NCBI RefSeq assembly: GCF_000826685.1
Contig: NZ_JROO01000006.1
Span: 62,001 to 126,000, forward strand
Direction: 5' to 3'
Source: Streptomonospora alba
GTDB lineage: Bacteria; Actinomycetota; Actinomycetes; Streptosporangiales; Streptosporangiaceae
Length of the DNA: 64,000 nt
The notes under the pieces are model-generated. The model ran no database searches, was not told the origin of the DNA, and saw nothing but the letters and a program-made list of their open reading frames with translations. The position numbers and the translations under genes are program-made. Below are positions 18,151-27,112 of the stretch, piece by piece; positions within the stretch are counted from its first letter, which is position 1, and every line of letters begins with the position of its first letter.

Positions 18151-19467
18151 TCAGGCGGCGATCACCGGGCGGCGCAGCCGGGACCGCGGGCCCTGCAGCG
18201 GCGTGCGGGAGCGGCGCAGCCCCGCGAAGTGGCGCGGCCGCACCTCGCCGTAGACCTCGACGAACCGGTCCAGCGAGCGCCGGTGGTCGTGGCGGCAGGC
18301 GACCTCGCGGCTGGCCGCCCCCATCTCGGCGCGCGCCCGCTCGGGCTCCAGGACCGCAAGCAGATGCCCGGCCAGTTCCTCGACGTCGCCGGACGTGTAC
18401 AGGTAGCCGTTGCGGCCGTGCGCGACCAGGTGCGGCAGCGCCAGCGCGTCGGCCGCCACCACCGGCAGCCCGGTCGACATGGCTTCCAGCGTCGCGATGC
18501 TCTGCAGCTCGGCGACGCTGCCGATGGCGAACATGTCGGCGGCGACGTAGACCTGCGGCAGGTCGGCGTCGGGCACGAAACCGAGGAAGTGCACCCGATC
18601 GGCCACGCCGAGCTCGGCGGCAAGCTGCCGCAGCTCCTGCTCGCGCTGGCCGACGCCGACCAGGGCCAGCTGCGCGTCGCGCCGCTCCAGCACCCGCGGC
18701 AGCGCCCGGATCAGCTCGTCGATGCGCTTCTCCTCGTCGAGCCGGCCGACGAAGGCGATCGTGTCCCGGTCGGGCAGGCCGAATCGCTCGCGCGCGGCGG
18801 CGCGCTCGGCCGGACGCGGGTGGAAGCGCTCCAGGTCGATGCCGCAGGAAACCGCCTCGACCGCCCGGCTGAACCCCTTTTCGGCGAGCAGCGCGGCCGC
18901 GCGCTCGGTGGGCGTGGTGACGAAGTCGGCCTGATAGGCCACCCGCACCATGTCGCGCCAGGCCAGCGCCCCCGCCATGCCGTGCAGGCGCTCGGGGACG
19001 TGGGCGTGGCCGAACAGGTTGTCCGGCATGAAGTGGTTGGTCAGCACCACCGGGATCCCGGCCGACCGGGCCCGGCGGATCGCCGTCCGGCTGGTGGTGA
19101 AGTGGCTCTGGGCGTGCACGACGTGGGGGTCGAGCCGCTCGATCAGCCGGTCCAGGTGACCGCCGATGCCCGCCGGCAGCGTGGTGCGCATCGTCTCGTG
19201 CACCAGCACCGGCACCGAACGCAGCTTGTGCATGGTCACGCCGGAGCGGACCTCGATGCCCGGCTCGCCGGTGGGAGAGGCGCAGACGACGTGCACGTCG
19301 TGCCCGCGCGCGGCCAGGCCGGTGGCCAGGCGGTGGGTGAAGTAGGCGGCGCCGTTGACGTCGGGCGGGTACGTGTCGCCCGCGATGAGGACGCGCAGCC
19401 GGTCGTGCCCGCCGTCGTCCTCCCGGGCGCCGGTGCGCACGCGGGGGCGTTGGGTCACGGTGGTCAT
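18151..19467 (-). CDS. GT4 glycosyltransferase
   Basis: Family-4 retaining glycosyltransferase, 438 aa, likely acting at the inner membrane face on a glycolipid. Seen: VLIAGDTYPPDVNGAAYFTH near residue 25, HVVHAQSHFTTS, SCGIDLERFHP, IAFVGRLDEEKRIDEL, and VAELQSIATLEAMSTGLPVVA as the donor-binding E-x7-E segment. N-terminal residues 1-22 and the Arg-rich C-terminus are variable. AGGAGAG precedes the ATG. The start overlaps the stop of the upstream DMT transporter by four bases (ATGA), so the two are translated together. Confidence 0.88.
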   Translation of the reverse strand: MTTVTQRPRVRTGAREDDGGHDRLRVLIAGDTYPPDVNGAAYFTHRLATGLAARGHDVHVVCASPTGEPGIEVRSGVTMHKLRSVPVLVHETMRTTLPAGIGGHLDRLIERLDPHVVHAQSHFTTSRTAIRRARSAGIPVVLTNHFMPDNLFGHAHVPERLHGMAGALAWRDMVRVAYQADFVTTPTERAAALLAEKGFSRAVEAVSCGIDLERFHPRPAERAAARERFGLPDRDTIAFVGRLDEEKRIDELIRALPRVLERRDAQLALVGVGQREQELRQLAAELGVADRVHFLGFVPDADLPQVYVAADMFAIGSVAELQSIATLEAMSTGLPVVAADALALPHLVAHGRNGYLYTSGDVEELAGHLLAVLEPERARAEMGAASREVACRHDHRRSLDRFVEVYGEVRPRHFAGLRRSRTPLQGPRSRLRRPVIAA

Positions 19468-20411
19468 CGGGACTCTCCTGAGGTTGTCGTCTGTCGGGTG
19501 CCCGAGGAAGCGGGATCGGGCTCGGTCGCGTGCGGAGCGGCTGCGGCCCCGCCGGAGCCGCCCGCCTCGGGATTGCGGTTGCGTGCCAGGGCCAGCACGA
19601 CGGTGCCGCCGATCGCCAGCAGCGCCGCGCCCGCGGCCAGCGCCTGGTCCAGCGGTGTGGCGGGCAGGCCCTCGCCCAGCATCAGCGCGCCGATGCCCGC
19701 CCCGACGACGGGATCGACCACCAGCAGCGTCGCGTAGGCGGCGGCGAAATGGCCGGTGCGGTAGGCGTTCTGCTGGAACAGCCCGCCCAGGAGGGCGATC
19801 GCCACGCACAGCGGCGTCAGCCACGTGAGCACCGCGGTCCAGTCGGCGGCCGCGTTGGCGCCCACCACGCGGGCCAGCGCCGAGGTGGTACCCAGGGCCG
19901 CGCCGCCCACGGTGGCCAGCAGCAGTACCCGCGGGCCGGGCGGCATCCAGTGGGCCGCCGCGTAGGCCGCTCCGCCGAGCACCGCGATAGCGCCGGTCAG
20001 GGCCAGCCCGGTGCCCGAGGACATCTGCGGCGTCTGAGCGGCGTGCGGGAACAGCAGCAGCAGTCCGGTCAGTCCCGCCATCACGGCCGCGCCCGCGACG
20101 ATCTCGTTGGGCCGCACCCGGCGGCGGTTGAACAGCGCGGACAGCACGATGGCGAACACCAGCCCGCTGACACCGATGGGCTGGATGATCGTCAGCGGCG
20201 CACCGCTGAGCGCGATCAGGTGCAGGACGACGCCCGCGCCGGCGCCGGCGGTACCCATCAGCCATCGGGGGCGCCGCGCCAGATGCACCAGAAAGCCCGC
20301 CGGCGCCACGCTGCGGCCGGGCGCCCGCACGGCGTCGCGCTCCTGCAGCGCCGAGCCGAGAGCCATGCAGAATGCGCCCGCGAGGGCGATGAGCACGGAC
20401 GATATGATCAC
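19464..20411 (-). CDS. DMT-superfamily (EamA-like) membrane transporter
   Basis: Ten-helix drug/metabolite-type transporter, 315 aa, with two internally similar halves. Seen: N-terminal hydrophobic stretch IISSVLIALAGAFCMALGSA, LTIIQPIGVSGLVFAIVLSA in the first half and YATLLVVDPVVGAGIGALMLG in the second, then a polar Gly/Ser-rich tail. I choose the GTG at 20411 with GGGAGG 10 bases upstream over an ATG 33 bases earlier, because homology and hydrophobicity start there. Coupled to the glycosyltransferase downstream, it may export or flip that enzyme's precursor or product (inference). A decayed AsnC-type regulator lies divergent 412 bases away. Confidence 0.82.
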   Translation of the reverse strand: MIISSVLIALAGAFCMALGSALQERDAVRAPGRSVAPAGFLVHLARRPRWLMGTAGAGAGVVLHLIALSGAPLTIIQPIGVSGLVFAIVLSALFNRRRVRPNEIVAGAAVMAGLTGLLLLFPHAAQTPQMSSGTGLALTGAIAVLGGAAYAAAHWMPPGPRVLLLATVGGAALGTTSALARVVGANAAADWTAVLTWLTPLCVAIALLGGLFQQNAYRTGHFAAAYATLLVVDPVVGAGIGALMLGEGLPATPLDQALAAGAALLAIGGTVVLALARNRNPEAGGSGGAAAAPHATEPDPASSGTRQTTTSGESR

Positions 20412-20823
20412 GTTCGCTCGGCCTCCCCTCGTCGTCGACGGCAACTGCGGCGCCGTTCGGATACCTCTGGGCTCCTAGCGACAAGCCAAGTACATACGCC
20501 GCGGTCGATCGATGCTGTCACCACCCGAATCGGGGTAGTGCCTCCCTTACCACATCACCGGGGTGCGCACTCCCGCGCCCGCCGGTGCGCGGCCGCAGCC
20601 TGCCTGCGACCTGGATATCCACTCGATCTGTCCTGGCCCCGGCAAGCCAGGGAACCGGAGGAAACATCCGGTCAAGAGTCGGTGGACGCGCTCCCCATAC
20701 CCGGCCGCTACCCGCAATGGAGGGCCGTCACGTCCGAAACATGCGACGCGGCGTGACGGGGGTCTGGGCGCCACGCCCCGGGAACCGGACGGCACGATCG
20801 GGAGTCGCCGAGGAGGTCGGCCC
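20412..20823. other. Intergenic region between the DMT transporter and the regulator remnant
   Basis: About 410 bases with no gene. It contains a modestly A/T-rich stretch near 20465-20560 that probably carries the divergent promoters. No clear inverted repeat identified. Confidence 0.5.
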
Positions 20824-21070
20824 GTGAACGGTGAGAGCGCGCCCCGACTCGACTCCGTCGATGCCGCGATCGTGCGCGAACTGCGCGCCGGCGGCAGGAT
20901 GCCCTTCGAAACCCTGGCCGGCCGCGTGGGATGGGGTGCAGCCTCTGCGTGGCGGCCGCGGGTGGCCCCCACTCCGCCGGGTCGGCGAGGGCGGTCTCAT
21001 CGGTCGCCGGGCGCGTTTCCCGCGCCGAGGGGGCTCGTGGGGGCACTTTCGATGCGGATGCGGCAGATGG
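20824..21070 (+). pseudogene. Lrp/AsnC-family regulator remnant
   Basis: GTG with an excellent GGAGG at 7-base spacing opens a frame reading LDSVDAAIVRELRAGGRMPF then ETLAGRVG, a textbook start of an Lrp/AsnC helix-turn-helix. After that the frame becomes nonsense, while the next HTH segment, LRRVGEGGLIGRRARF (compare LRRVRRLEEAGVIGGYRARV-type sequences in intact members), is found in another frame about 50 bases on. The ligand-binding RAM domain is absent. It is therefore a frameshifted and truncated gene. Its position divergent from a DMT transporter is typical for AsnC regulators of exporters. Confidence 0.65.
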
Positions 21071-22149
21071 CACGGAAACGAATCGGACAAAGCGATCCCT
21101 GGCGCCCGTAGGAGCACCGCCGGCGCGCCGTTCATGCGGAATGCCGCTTCGAGCGGCACCGACACCCGTCCGACCGCGTGTTTCGCCAACTGTGTCCGGG
21201 ATTCAGAGACTCCCTGGAGTCCCCCGGCACCTACGAGACCGCGCCACGTCACACCCGAAAAGCCCGAACACGGCATTGTGCGAATGTCGCCGCGAACCGG
21301 GTATACGCGGCGCCGCACAGGTCGGACAATTCGGACGAACCACCGTACCGCAATTCCGTGTCGCGAAACGCGAGCACGGAAGTCGCGGTCCAGGACTTAC
21401 CGATGCGGCATTCGGCGTACAACGTCGGCAACGGAGCCGCCGACGGCGCCGATATGCCCGGAACGCCCCACCGGGGCGCCGTCTCGGCGGCCGATAAGCC
21501 GGCGCAGGCGGGACCGGCTTCTGCAGACCTCCGCCATCCGGCGCCCCCGCCGCATCGTCGGGTGTCCGATCCTCCGCCTTCCACAACCGATCCACGCCGA
21601 CCCCGGCCGTCCGCTGCCTGCGCTGACCCGCCGAACGCACACCCCGGCGCCGACCGACGCCCTCCCCGGCCACCCCCCTCGCCGAGGTGGTATCGCAACC
21701 CGGCGCCCGCGGCGCCGAAGGACGGCGTGCCCAACTCCCCGCCGCCGGGAAGTGCCATCATGATCGAATTCCGCCGCGATCCTCCGATTCGGCCGCTCCT
21801 CGTGAACCGATCACGATTTCCGCACCGCACCTATCCCCGCGGACCACCCCCTGTCCCCCTCCTCGCCTTTTCCCCCGCCCCGCACTCCCGCGCAGCGGCG
21901 TCGCTCCACCTCAGCGGAATGATCACCCGGATTCCGCCCTCCCCTCTCGCGGTATGCCGCCCCACGGCCGGTGAACACTCGCAGAAAATTCCATGAAAGG
22001 CCTCGCTTACGTCCACGCGGGAGGCGGGAATCGCGTCCACTTAGAGAGCGGCGGAACACCCGGACCGTGCGACGAAACCCGCTCAGCACGCGGCCGCGGG
22101 TTCGGCCGCCCCAGGCCCGCCGACGACCACGGTCTCGAAGGAGATCAGC
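21071..22149. other. Gene-poor stretch before the asparagine-synthetase-like gene
   Basis: About 1.1 kb in which every open frame is low-complexity Pro/Arg-rich with no start signal or recognisable motif. It may include further decayed sequence from the AsnC remnant or a deleted gene. GAAGGAGATC at its end is the ribosome binding site of the next gene. Confidence 0.5.
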
Positions 22150-24003
22150 ATGCGTTTCTACCTGGCGCTCAGCTCTGCCGCACCCGATGAGGCCGCGCCC
22201 GTCCCCGAGCATGTCGTGGCGGCCGCGCGCACTCTGGCGCACCGGGTGCTCCCCGTGCCGGCCGACACCCTGCGCCACGAATCGTGGATCGCTCCCCGCC
22301 GCAACGTCGCCCTGCTGGCCTGGACCAACGAACCCGAGCTCGATCGGCTGCCGGACCCGCTGGTGCCCGCCCACGGCGACGGCGGCGAAGGCGTCCTCGG
22401 ATACAGCGGCTACCTGGTCGACCCCGCCGACGTGAAACCGATCCTCGAACTCGGCGGCGCCGACCCCGGACCGCTGGTCGACCGGACGGGCGGGGCCTTC
22501 GGCGTCTTCCGCGCCACGCCCGCGGGCGTCGACGCCGTCACCACCATCACCCGCAACGACCCCGTCTACTTCACCGAGCGGGCGCGGCTGCACGTCGTGG
22601 GCAATCGCGCCGCGCTGGTCCACTTGGTCGCCCGCGCGGCCGAGGAGGGCCCCGACGCGCCGATGCCGCCCGCCCCGGAGTACGACATCCCGCCGATGCA
22701 GGCGCTGGTGCGCCACGGCTTCTACCTGACCGACCACACGCCCTTCCGCGGAACCACCACGCTGACCGAGTGCAGCACGCTGCGCATCCGCGACGGCGTC
22801 GCGCGCACACTCAACCGCGCACTGCCCGAGCCCCAGCCCGCGCCCAACGGCTCGGAGGCGCGGCGCAAGCGGGTGAAGGCGTTGGCCGAGGCCCTGATGG
22901 AGTCGGTCGAACCCGTGCGCCAACACGGCGAGGCCGTCTCGCTGTCGCTTACCGGCGGCCGCGACAGCCGGCTGGTGGCGGCGATGCTGCACGCGGCCGG
23001 GATCCCGTTCCGTGCGACCACCCGCGGCTTCGAGGACCATCCCGACGTCATCCTGGCCCGGCGGATCTGTGAACAGCTGGGCGTGAGCGACCACCGGGTG
23101 AGTGCACCCGAGCGCGACGGCGACGAAGCCGTGCTCGTCGAGCACCCGCTCCCGCGCACGACGCGCCTGCTGCGCATGACCGAGGGGATGAACTCGGCGT
23201 TCGAGAACGTCATCTCCCCCACCGGGTTTCTTTTCGAGGCCCGGCTTTCGGGTTCGGGCGGCGAGGCGCTGCGCGGCGGCTGGCTCAACGATCAGCAGAG
23301 TCTGGACCGCGATTCGCTGCTGAAGAAGTTCGACACCATCACCCGCGCACAGACCCCGCTGATGACCCCACAGGCCAAGGCCGAGGGAGACCGGCTCTAC
23401 GCCGCCTACACCGAGGAGTTCTCCGACCCGGCCGTGGGCCTGGACCGGATGTTCCTGCGTTTCCGAAGCGGGCGCTGGCTGCCCGGATCACGCACCGCCA
23501 CGCTCATCGGCTACTGCATGTACCACCCGTTCCTGGACCACCGGGTGCGCTGGGAGGCGATGAGCCTGTCGCCCCGCTGGCGCTGGTCGGAGGACGTGGT
23601 CTTCCAGCTGCTGAAGCACCTGGCCCCGAAGCTCGCGCGGCTGCCCGTGGCCGACCGCGCCTGGCGCTTCGACCAGCGGCGCATCCTCAACCCGCTGGAG
23701 CGCCGGGCCCGGGGCCGGCGCCACGCGCTCAAGGCCCGCACGGCCGCGGGCGGGTTCGACTGGCGGCGCAAGCTCGGCCCCGACTACGTCGCGCCGATGC
23801 GCGAGCGGATCCTGGACACTCCCGAACTGTTCGACCTGGTGGACAAGGACCGCATCGAGGCGCTCCTGAACCAGGACCCCGTCTCGCGGCCGCAGCAGGT
23901 CTGGCACCTCTACTCGATGGCTGTGCTGCTGTCCGACGAGTGGCTGGCGCCCACCCCGCCCCCTGGCGAGCACCGCGAGCGCATCCGCGTCCCCATCCGG
24001 TAG
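22150..24003 (+). CDS. Asparagine synthetase-like protein lacking the glutaminase nucleophile
   Basis: 617-aa protein with a divergent N-terminal Ntn-like half and a C-terminal ATP-pyrophosphatase half. Seen: LSLTGGRDSRLVAAML near residue 260, the variant of the SGGxDS PP-loop found in Asn_synthase domains, followed by DHRVSAPERDGDE and a late KLARLPVADRAW segment. The protein starts MRFYLAL, so no Cys follows the initiator Met and glutamine hydrolysis is unlikely. Such proteins adenylate a carboxylate and form an amide or lactam; the substrate is unknown. AAGGAG lies 8 bases before the ATG. No peptide precursor or protease gene is next to it, arguing against a lasso-peptide cluster. Confidence 0.75.
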   Translation: MRFYLALSSAAPDEAAPVPEHVVAAARTLAHRVLPVPADTLRHESWIAPRRNVALLAWTNEPELDRLPDPLVPAHGDGGEGVLGYSGYLVDPADVKPILELGGADPGPLVDRTGGAFGVFRATPAGVDAVTTITRNDPVYFTERARLHVVGNRAALVHLVARAAEEGPDAPMPPAPEYDIPPMQALVRHGFYLTDHTPFRGTTTLTECSTLRIRDGVARTLNRALPEPQPAPNGSEARRKRVKALAEALMESVEPVRQHGEAVSLSLTGGRDSRLVAAMLHAAGIPFRATTRGFEDHPDVILARRICEQLGVSDHRVSAPERDGDEAVLVEHPLPRTTRLLRMTEGMNSAFENVISPTGFLFEARLSGSGGEALRGGWLNDQQSLDRDSLLKKFDTITRAQTPLMTPQAKAEGDRLYAAYTEEFSDPAVGLDRMFLRFRSGRWLPGSRTATLIGYCMYHPFLDHRVRWEAMSLSPRWRWSEDVVFQLLKHLAPKLARLPVADRAWRFDQRRILNPLERRARGRRHALKARTAAGGFDWRRKLGPDYVAPMRERILDTPELFDLVDKDRIEALLNQDPVSRPQQVWHLYSMAVLLSDEWLAPTPPPGEHRERIRVPIR

Positions 24004-24116
24004 GCGCGGTCCTGCGGGCGGCGGCGCGTACGGCCGGAACCGGCCGCGGCTATGTCCTCCGCGGCCGGGCCCCGCCGGTGCTTGGAGCCATAGGGCCATG
24101 GCACCATGGTGCGACT

Positions 24117-24132
24117 ATTGGTCTAGACCGGA
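24117..24132. promoter_or_regulatory. DasR-responsive element (dre-like palindrome)
   Basis: ATTGGTCTAGACCGGA contains the perfect palindrome GGTCTAGACC. The known Streptomyces DasR operator consensus is close to ACTGGTCTAGACCAGT. It sits 15 bases before the preferred GTG start of the GH20 hexosaminidase, the type of gene DasR represses until glucosamine-6-phosphate accumulates. A second perfect palindrome, GCACCATGGTGC, lies at 24101-24112. Confidence 0.8.
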
Positions 24133-24146
24133 TGGGAGCGCCTTCC

Positions 24147-25727
24147 GTGCCCGCTGACTCGCTGGTGCCGCGACCGGCCGAACTGTCGACCGGCGACTAC
24201 GACGGCCTCGTGCTGACCCCTTCGACGAGGATCGACGCCGATCATGCGGCCCGCGGCACCGAGGCCTGGCTGCGGACCGAACTGGGGGCCGCCACCGGCC
24301 TGCCGCTGCAGCGCGGGGACGGCCAGAACGCGCAGATCCGGCTGAGCGTGGACCCGGCGGCGGGTCTGGGCAGCGAGGGGTACCGGCTCATCGTCGACGG
24401 CGAGGGCGCGCTGGTGGTCGGCCACGACCCCGCGGGCGCCTTCTACGGCGCCCAGACCCTGCGTCAGCTGCTGCCCGCGGCCGCCTACCGCCGCGCGCCG
24501 GTGGACTCCGCGGCGCGGTGGACGCTGCCCAGTGTGCGCATCACCGACCGGCCGCGGTTCGGCTGGCGCGGATGCATGCTCGACGTGGCGCGGCACTTCA
24601 TGCCCAAGCACGACGTGCTCCGGTTCATCGACCTGCTGGCGATGCACAAGCTCAACGTGCTGCACCTGCACCTGACCGAGGACCAGGGCTGGCGCCTGGA
24701 GATCAAGCGCTATCCCCGCCTGACCGAGGTCGCCTCCTGGCGCACGGAGAGCCAGGTCGGCGCCGGCAGCCCGCCGGTCTTCGACGGCCGCCCCCACGGC
24801 GGCTTCTACACCCAGGACGACATCCGCGAGATCGTGGCCTACGCCGCCGCGCGGCACATCACCGTGGTGCCGGAGATCGACGTCCCCGGCCACTCCCAGG
24901 CCGCGATCGCCGCCTATCCCGAGCTGGGCGAGGGCGAGCCGGTCGGCGTGGCGCGGCACTGGGGCATCATCGACAACGTCCTCAACGTCACCGACGCCAC
25001 GCTGGAGTTCTACCGCAACGTCTTCGACGAGGTCCTGGAGCTGTTCCCGAGCACCTACGTCTGCGTGGGCGGCGACGAGTGCCCCAAGGAGCAGTGGCGC
25101 CGCAGCGAGACCGCGCAGTGGCGCATCCGCGAGGAAGGGCTCGCCGACGAGGGGGAGCTGCAGAGCTGGTTCATCCGCCGGTTCGACACCTACCTCGCCG
25201 AGCGCGGCCGGCGCCTGCTGGGCTGGGACGAGATCCTGGAGGGGGGCCTGGCGCCGGGCGCCACGGTGATGTCCTGGCGCGGCACCGAGGGCGGCATCGC
25301 CGCCGCGAAGGCGGGCCACGACGTGGTGATGTGCCCGACCGACACCTCTTACCTGGACTACCGCCAGTCCGAGGGCGACGACGAGCCCATCCCCGTAGGC
25401 ACCGTGCTGACTGCGGCCGACGTTTACACGGCCGAGCCGGTGCCGGCCGAGTTGGCGGAGGCCGGGGCCGAGCGGGTACTGGGCGCCCAGGTCAACATCT
25501 GGAGCGAGCACCTCGACAGCCCGCGTTCCGTCGACTACATGGCCTTCCCCCGCCTGTCGGCCTTCGCCGAGGCGGCGTGGTCTGAGGGAGCGCGGGACTA
25601 CGCGGAGTTCCAGCCCCGCCTGGAGCGACACCTGCTGCGCCTGGACGCGTGCGGCGTGGAGTACCGCCCGCTTTCGGGACCGCACCCCTGGCAGCGCCGC
25701 CCGGGAGTGACCGGCCGGCCCCGGTAG
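24147..25727 (+). CDS. Beta-N-acetylhexosaminidase (GH20)
   Basis: Glycoside hydrolase family 20 exo-enzyme releasing N-acetylglucosamine from chitin oligosaccharides or muropeptides by substrate-assisted catalysis. Seen: GH20b N-terminal domain (about residues 1-130), then FGWRGCMLDVARHF, the HLTEDQGWRLEIK Asp/Gln region, PEIDVPGHSQA, and the catalytic pair in YVCVGGDECPKEQW (Asp-Glu). The late NIWSEHLDS is also family-typical. No signal peptide is visible, so it is probably cytoplasmic and acts on imported sugars. GGGAG at 8-base spacing favours GTG 24147; the ATG at 24132 overlaps the dre palindrome and lacks a ribosome site. Confidence 0.9.
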   Translation: MPADSLVPRPAELSTGDYDGLVLTPSTRIDADHAARGTEAWLRTELGAATGLPLQRGDGQNAQIRLSVDPAAGLGSEGYRLIVDGEGALVVGHDPAGAFYGAQTLRQLLPAAAYRRAPVDSAARWTLPSVRITDRPRFGWRGCMLDVARHFMPKHDVLRFIDLLAMHKLNVLHLHLTEDQGWRLEIKRYPRLTEVASWRTESQVGAGSPPVFDGRPHGGFYTQDDIREIVAYAAARHITVVPEIDVPGHSQAAIAAYPELGEGEPVGVARHWGIIDNVLNVTDATLEFYRNVFDEVLELFPSTYVCVGGDECPKEQWRRSETAQWRIREEGLADEGELQSWFIRRFDTYLAERGRRLLGWDEILEGGLAPGATVMSWRGTEGGIAAAKAGHDVVMCPTDTSYLDYRQSEGDDEPIPVGTVLTAADVYTAEPVPAELAEAGAERVLGAQVNIWSEHLDSPRSVDYMAFPRLSAFAEAAWSEGARDYAEFQPRLERHLLRLDACGVEYRPLSGPHPWQRRPGVTGRPR

Positions 25728-25864
25728 GGAGCGTTCGGCGGCGCGCCGGCGACCGGGCGCCGGCCCGCCGCCCCTTGCGCCCGGCGCACTCGTTCGGACC
25801 GGACCGCCGCCGTGCGCCCGCTCCCCGACCGAACGGCCCACGGCGGCGGTCCCGACGCGCGGGA

Positions 25865-26857
25865 TCAGGCGGCCGGGGCCGCGCCCGCCGCCTCCTCGGC
25901 GATCACCTGGCGGGCGACGTCGGGGCGGTCGGTGATGATTCCGTCGACGCCGTGGGCGATGGCGGTGCGCATGTCGCCGGGGTCGTTGACCGTGTAGGTG
26001 TGCACCTGCATGCCGGCGTCGTGCACGGCGTCCACGTAGTCGGCGCTGATCGCTTCGTGGTCGGGGTTGATCTGGTCGGCCCAGCGTGCGTAGTCGCCGA
26101 TCTCCTCCTCGGGGACCGTGCCCAGCAGTCCGTGGGGCACACGCGGCAGCAGGTCGTGGGAGCGGCGCATGGACTCCCGGTCGAAGCTCTGAATCACCAG
26201 CCGGGGCCACCGCCACGACGGCCGAGGGGCGAACCAGGCCGGGCGGTCGCGCAGGGCGGAGGCGACGTCGGCCTCGATGCCCGGGTACAGCTCGGGCGAC
26301 TTGATCTCCAGCAGCAGGTTCAGCCGATGGCGGTGCAGGCGCGCAAGTGCCTCGTCCAGCGTCGGCACCGGCTCGCCGGCGAATTCGGCGCCGAACCACG
26401 CCCCGGCGTCGAGCCGCCGCAGCTCGGCGAGGGTGAAGTCGGCGACGGCGTAGGACTCGCGGTCGGGGAAGACCTCTTCGGCGTCGGTCGTGCGCTCCAG
26501 ACTCGTGTCGTGGATGATCACGAGTTCACCGTCGGCGCTGCGCTGCACATCCAGCTCCACGGTGGTGGCGTCGAGGCGCTGCGCGGCCTCGACAGCCGCC
26601 AGCGTGTTCTCCGGCGCGTAGGCCGAGGCGCCGCGGTGGGCGACGTCGAGCACGGCCGGCACGCGGCGCTTGTCGGGGCCGCCGCCCTGGGCGGGGTCGG
26701 CGGAGGGGCGGCCGGAGGCCGATTCGGGGGTGGGGGACGCGGGGGACGCGGGGGACGCGGGGGACGCGGGGGACGCGGTCACGGCCGCGGCGGTGCCGCC
26801 ACTGCCCGCCAAGGCCAGCGCCAGGGCCGCCGCCGCGAGCCCGAACCGTCGGAACAT
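25865..26857 (-). CDS. Secreted glycerophosphodiester phosphodiesterase
   Basis: GDPD-family hydrolase cleaving glycerophosphodiesters to glycerol-3-phosphate and an alcohol. Seen: a signal peptide (about residues 1-25), a repetitive SPASPASPASP linker, then the core: AHRGASAYAPENTLAAVEAA (His and Glu), VELDVQRSADGELVIIHD, LLLEIKSPE, and the closing HTYTVNDPGDMRTAIAHGVD and GIITDRPD. 330 aa is usual. Upstream ribosome site GAGGGAG. Likely involved in phospholipid or teichoic-acid turnover outside the cell. The linker is encoded by a 9-bp tandem repeat. Confidence 0.92.
   Translation of the reverse strand: MFRRFGLAAAALALALAGSGGTAAAVTASPASPASPASPASPTPESASGRPSADPAQGGGPDKRRVPAVLDVAHRGASAYAPENTLAAVEAAQRLDATTVELDVQRSADGELVIIHDTSLERTTDAEEVFPDRESYAVADFTLAELRRLDAGAWFGAEFAGEPVPTLDEALARLHRHRLNLLLEIKSPELYPGIEADVASALRDRPAWFAPRPSWRWPRLVIQSFDRESMRRSHDLLPRVPHGLLGTVPEEEIGDYARWADQINPDHEAISADYVDAVHDAGMQVHTYTVNDPGDMRTAIAHGVDGIITDRPDVARQVIAEEAAGAAPAA
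26732..26776 (-). repeat. 9-bp tandem repeat (GGGGGACGC) x5
   Basis: Five exact copies in tandem inside the glycerophosphodiesterase gene. On the coding strand they encode Ser-Pro-Ala repeats of the linker after the signal peptide. Length variation by slippage would stay in frame. Confidence 0.9.
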
Positions 26858-27112
26858 GTCACTCCCTCGGTCAGAGGTGCATCACTGACCGTCCAAGCCT
26901 GGACTCGGAGGGTGTCGGCCGGGTTGCGGCGAAGCGATCCCGCCGTGCCGCGCCCGCGAACCCTTCTGCGGACGGCCGGGCCCGCAACGGAGGCCGTCGA
27001 CGGCCGTGCGCACATGGTCGCGCACACTTCGTGCACACAGGGGGAGGACATACCGAGGCGGACGGACCGCAGCGCGGGTCCGTCCGCCTCGATCGGGTGA
27101 TTGCGGGCCGCT

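Noticed and set aside
21178-21996. A 272-codon plus-strand frame in the region after the AsnC remnant
   Set aside because: Pro/Arg/Ser low-complexity translation, no start signal, overlapping equally long frames on the other strand.
22150-25727. A lasso-peptide or beta-lactam cluster around the asparagine-synthetase-like gene
   Set aside because: No precursor peptide, leader-binding protein, transglutaminase-like protease or other biosynthetic gene is adjacent.
26732-26776. CRISPR-like short tandem repeats
   Set aside because: Units are 9 bp with no spacers and lie inside a coding sequence as a Ser-Pro-Ala linker.
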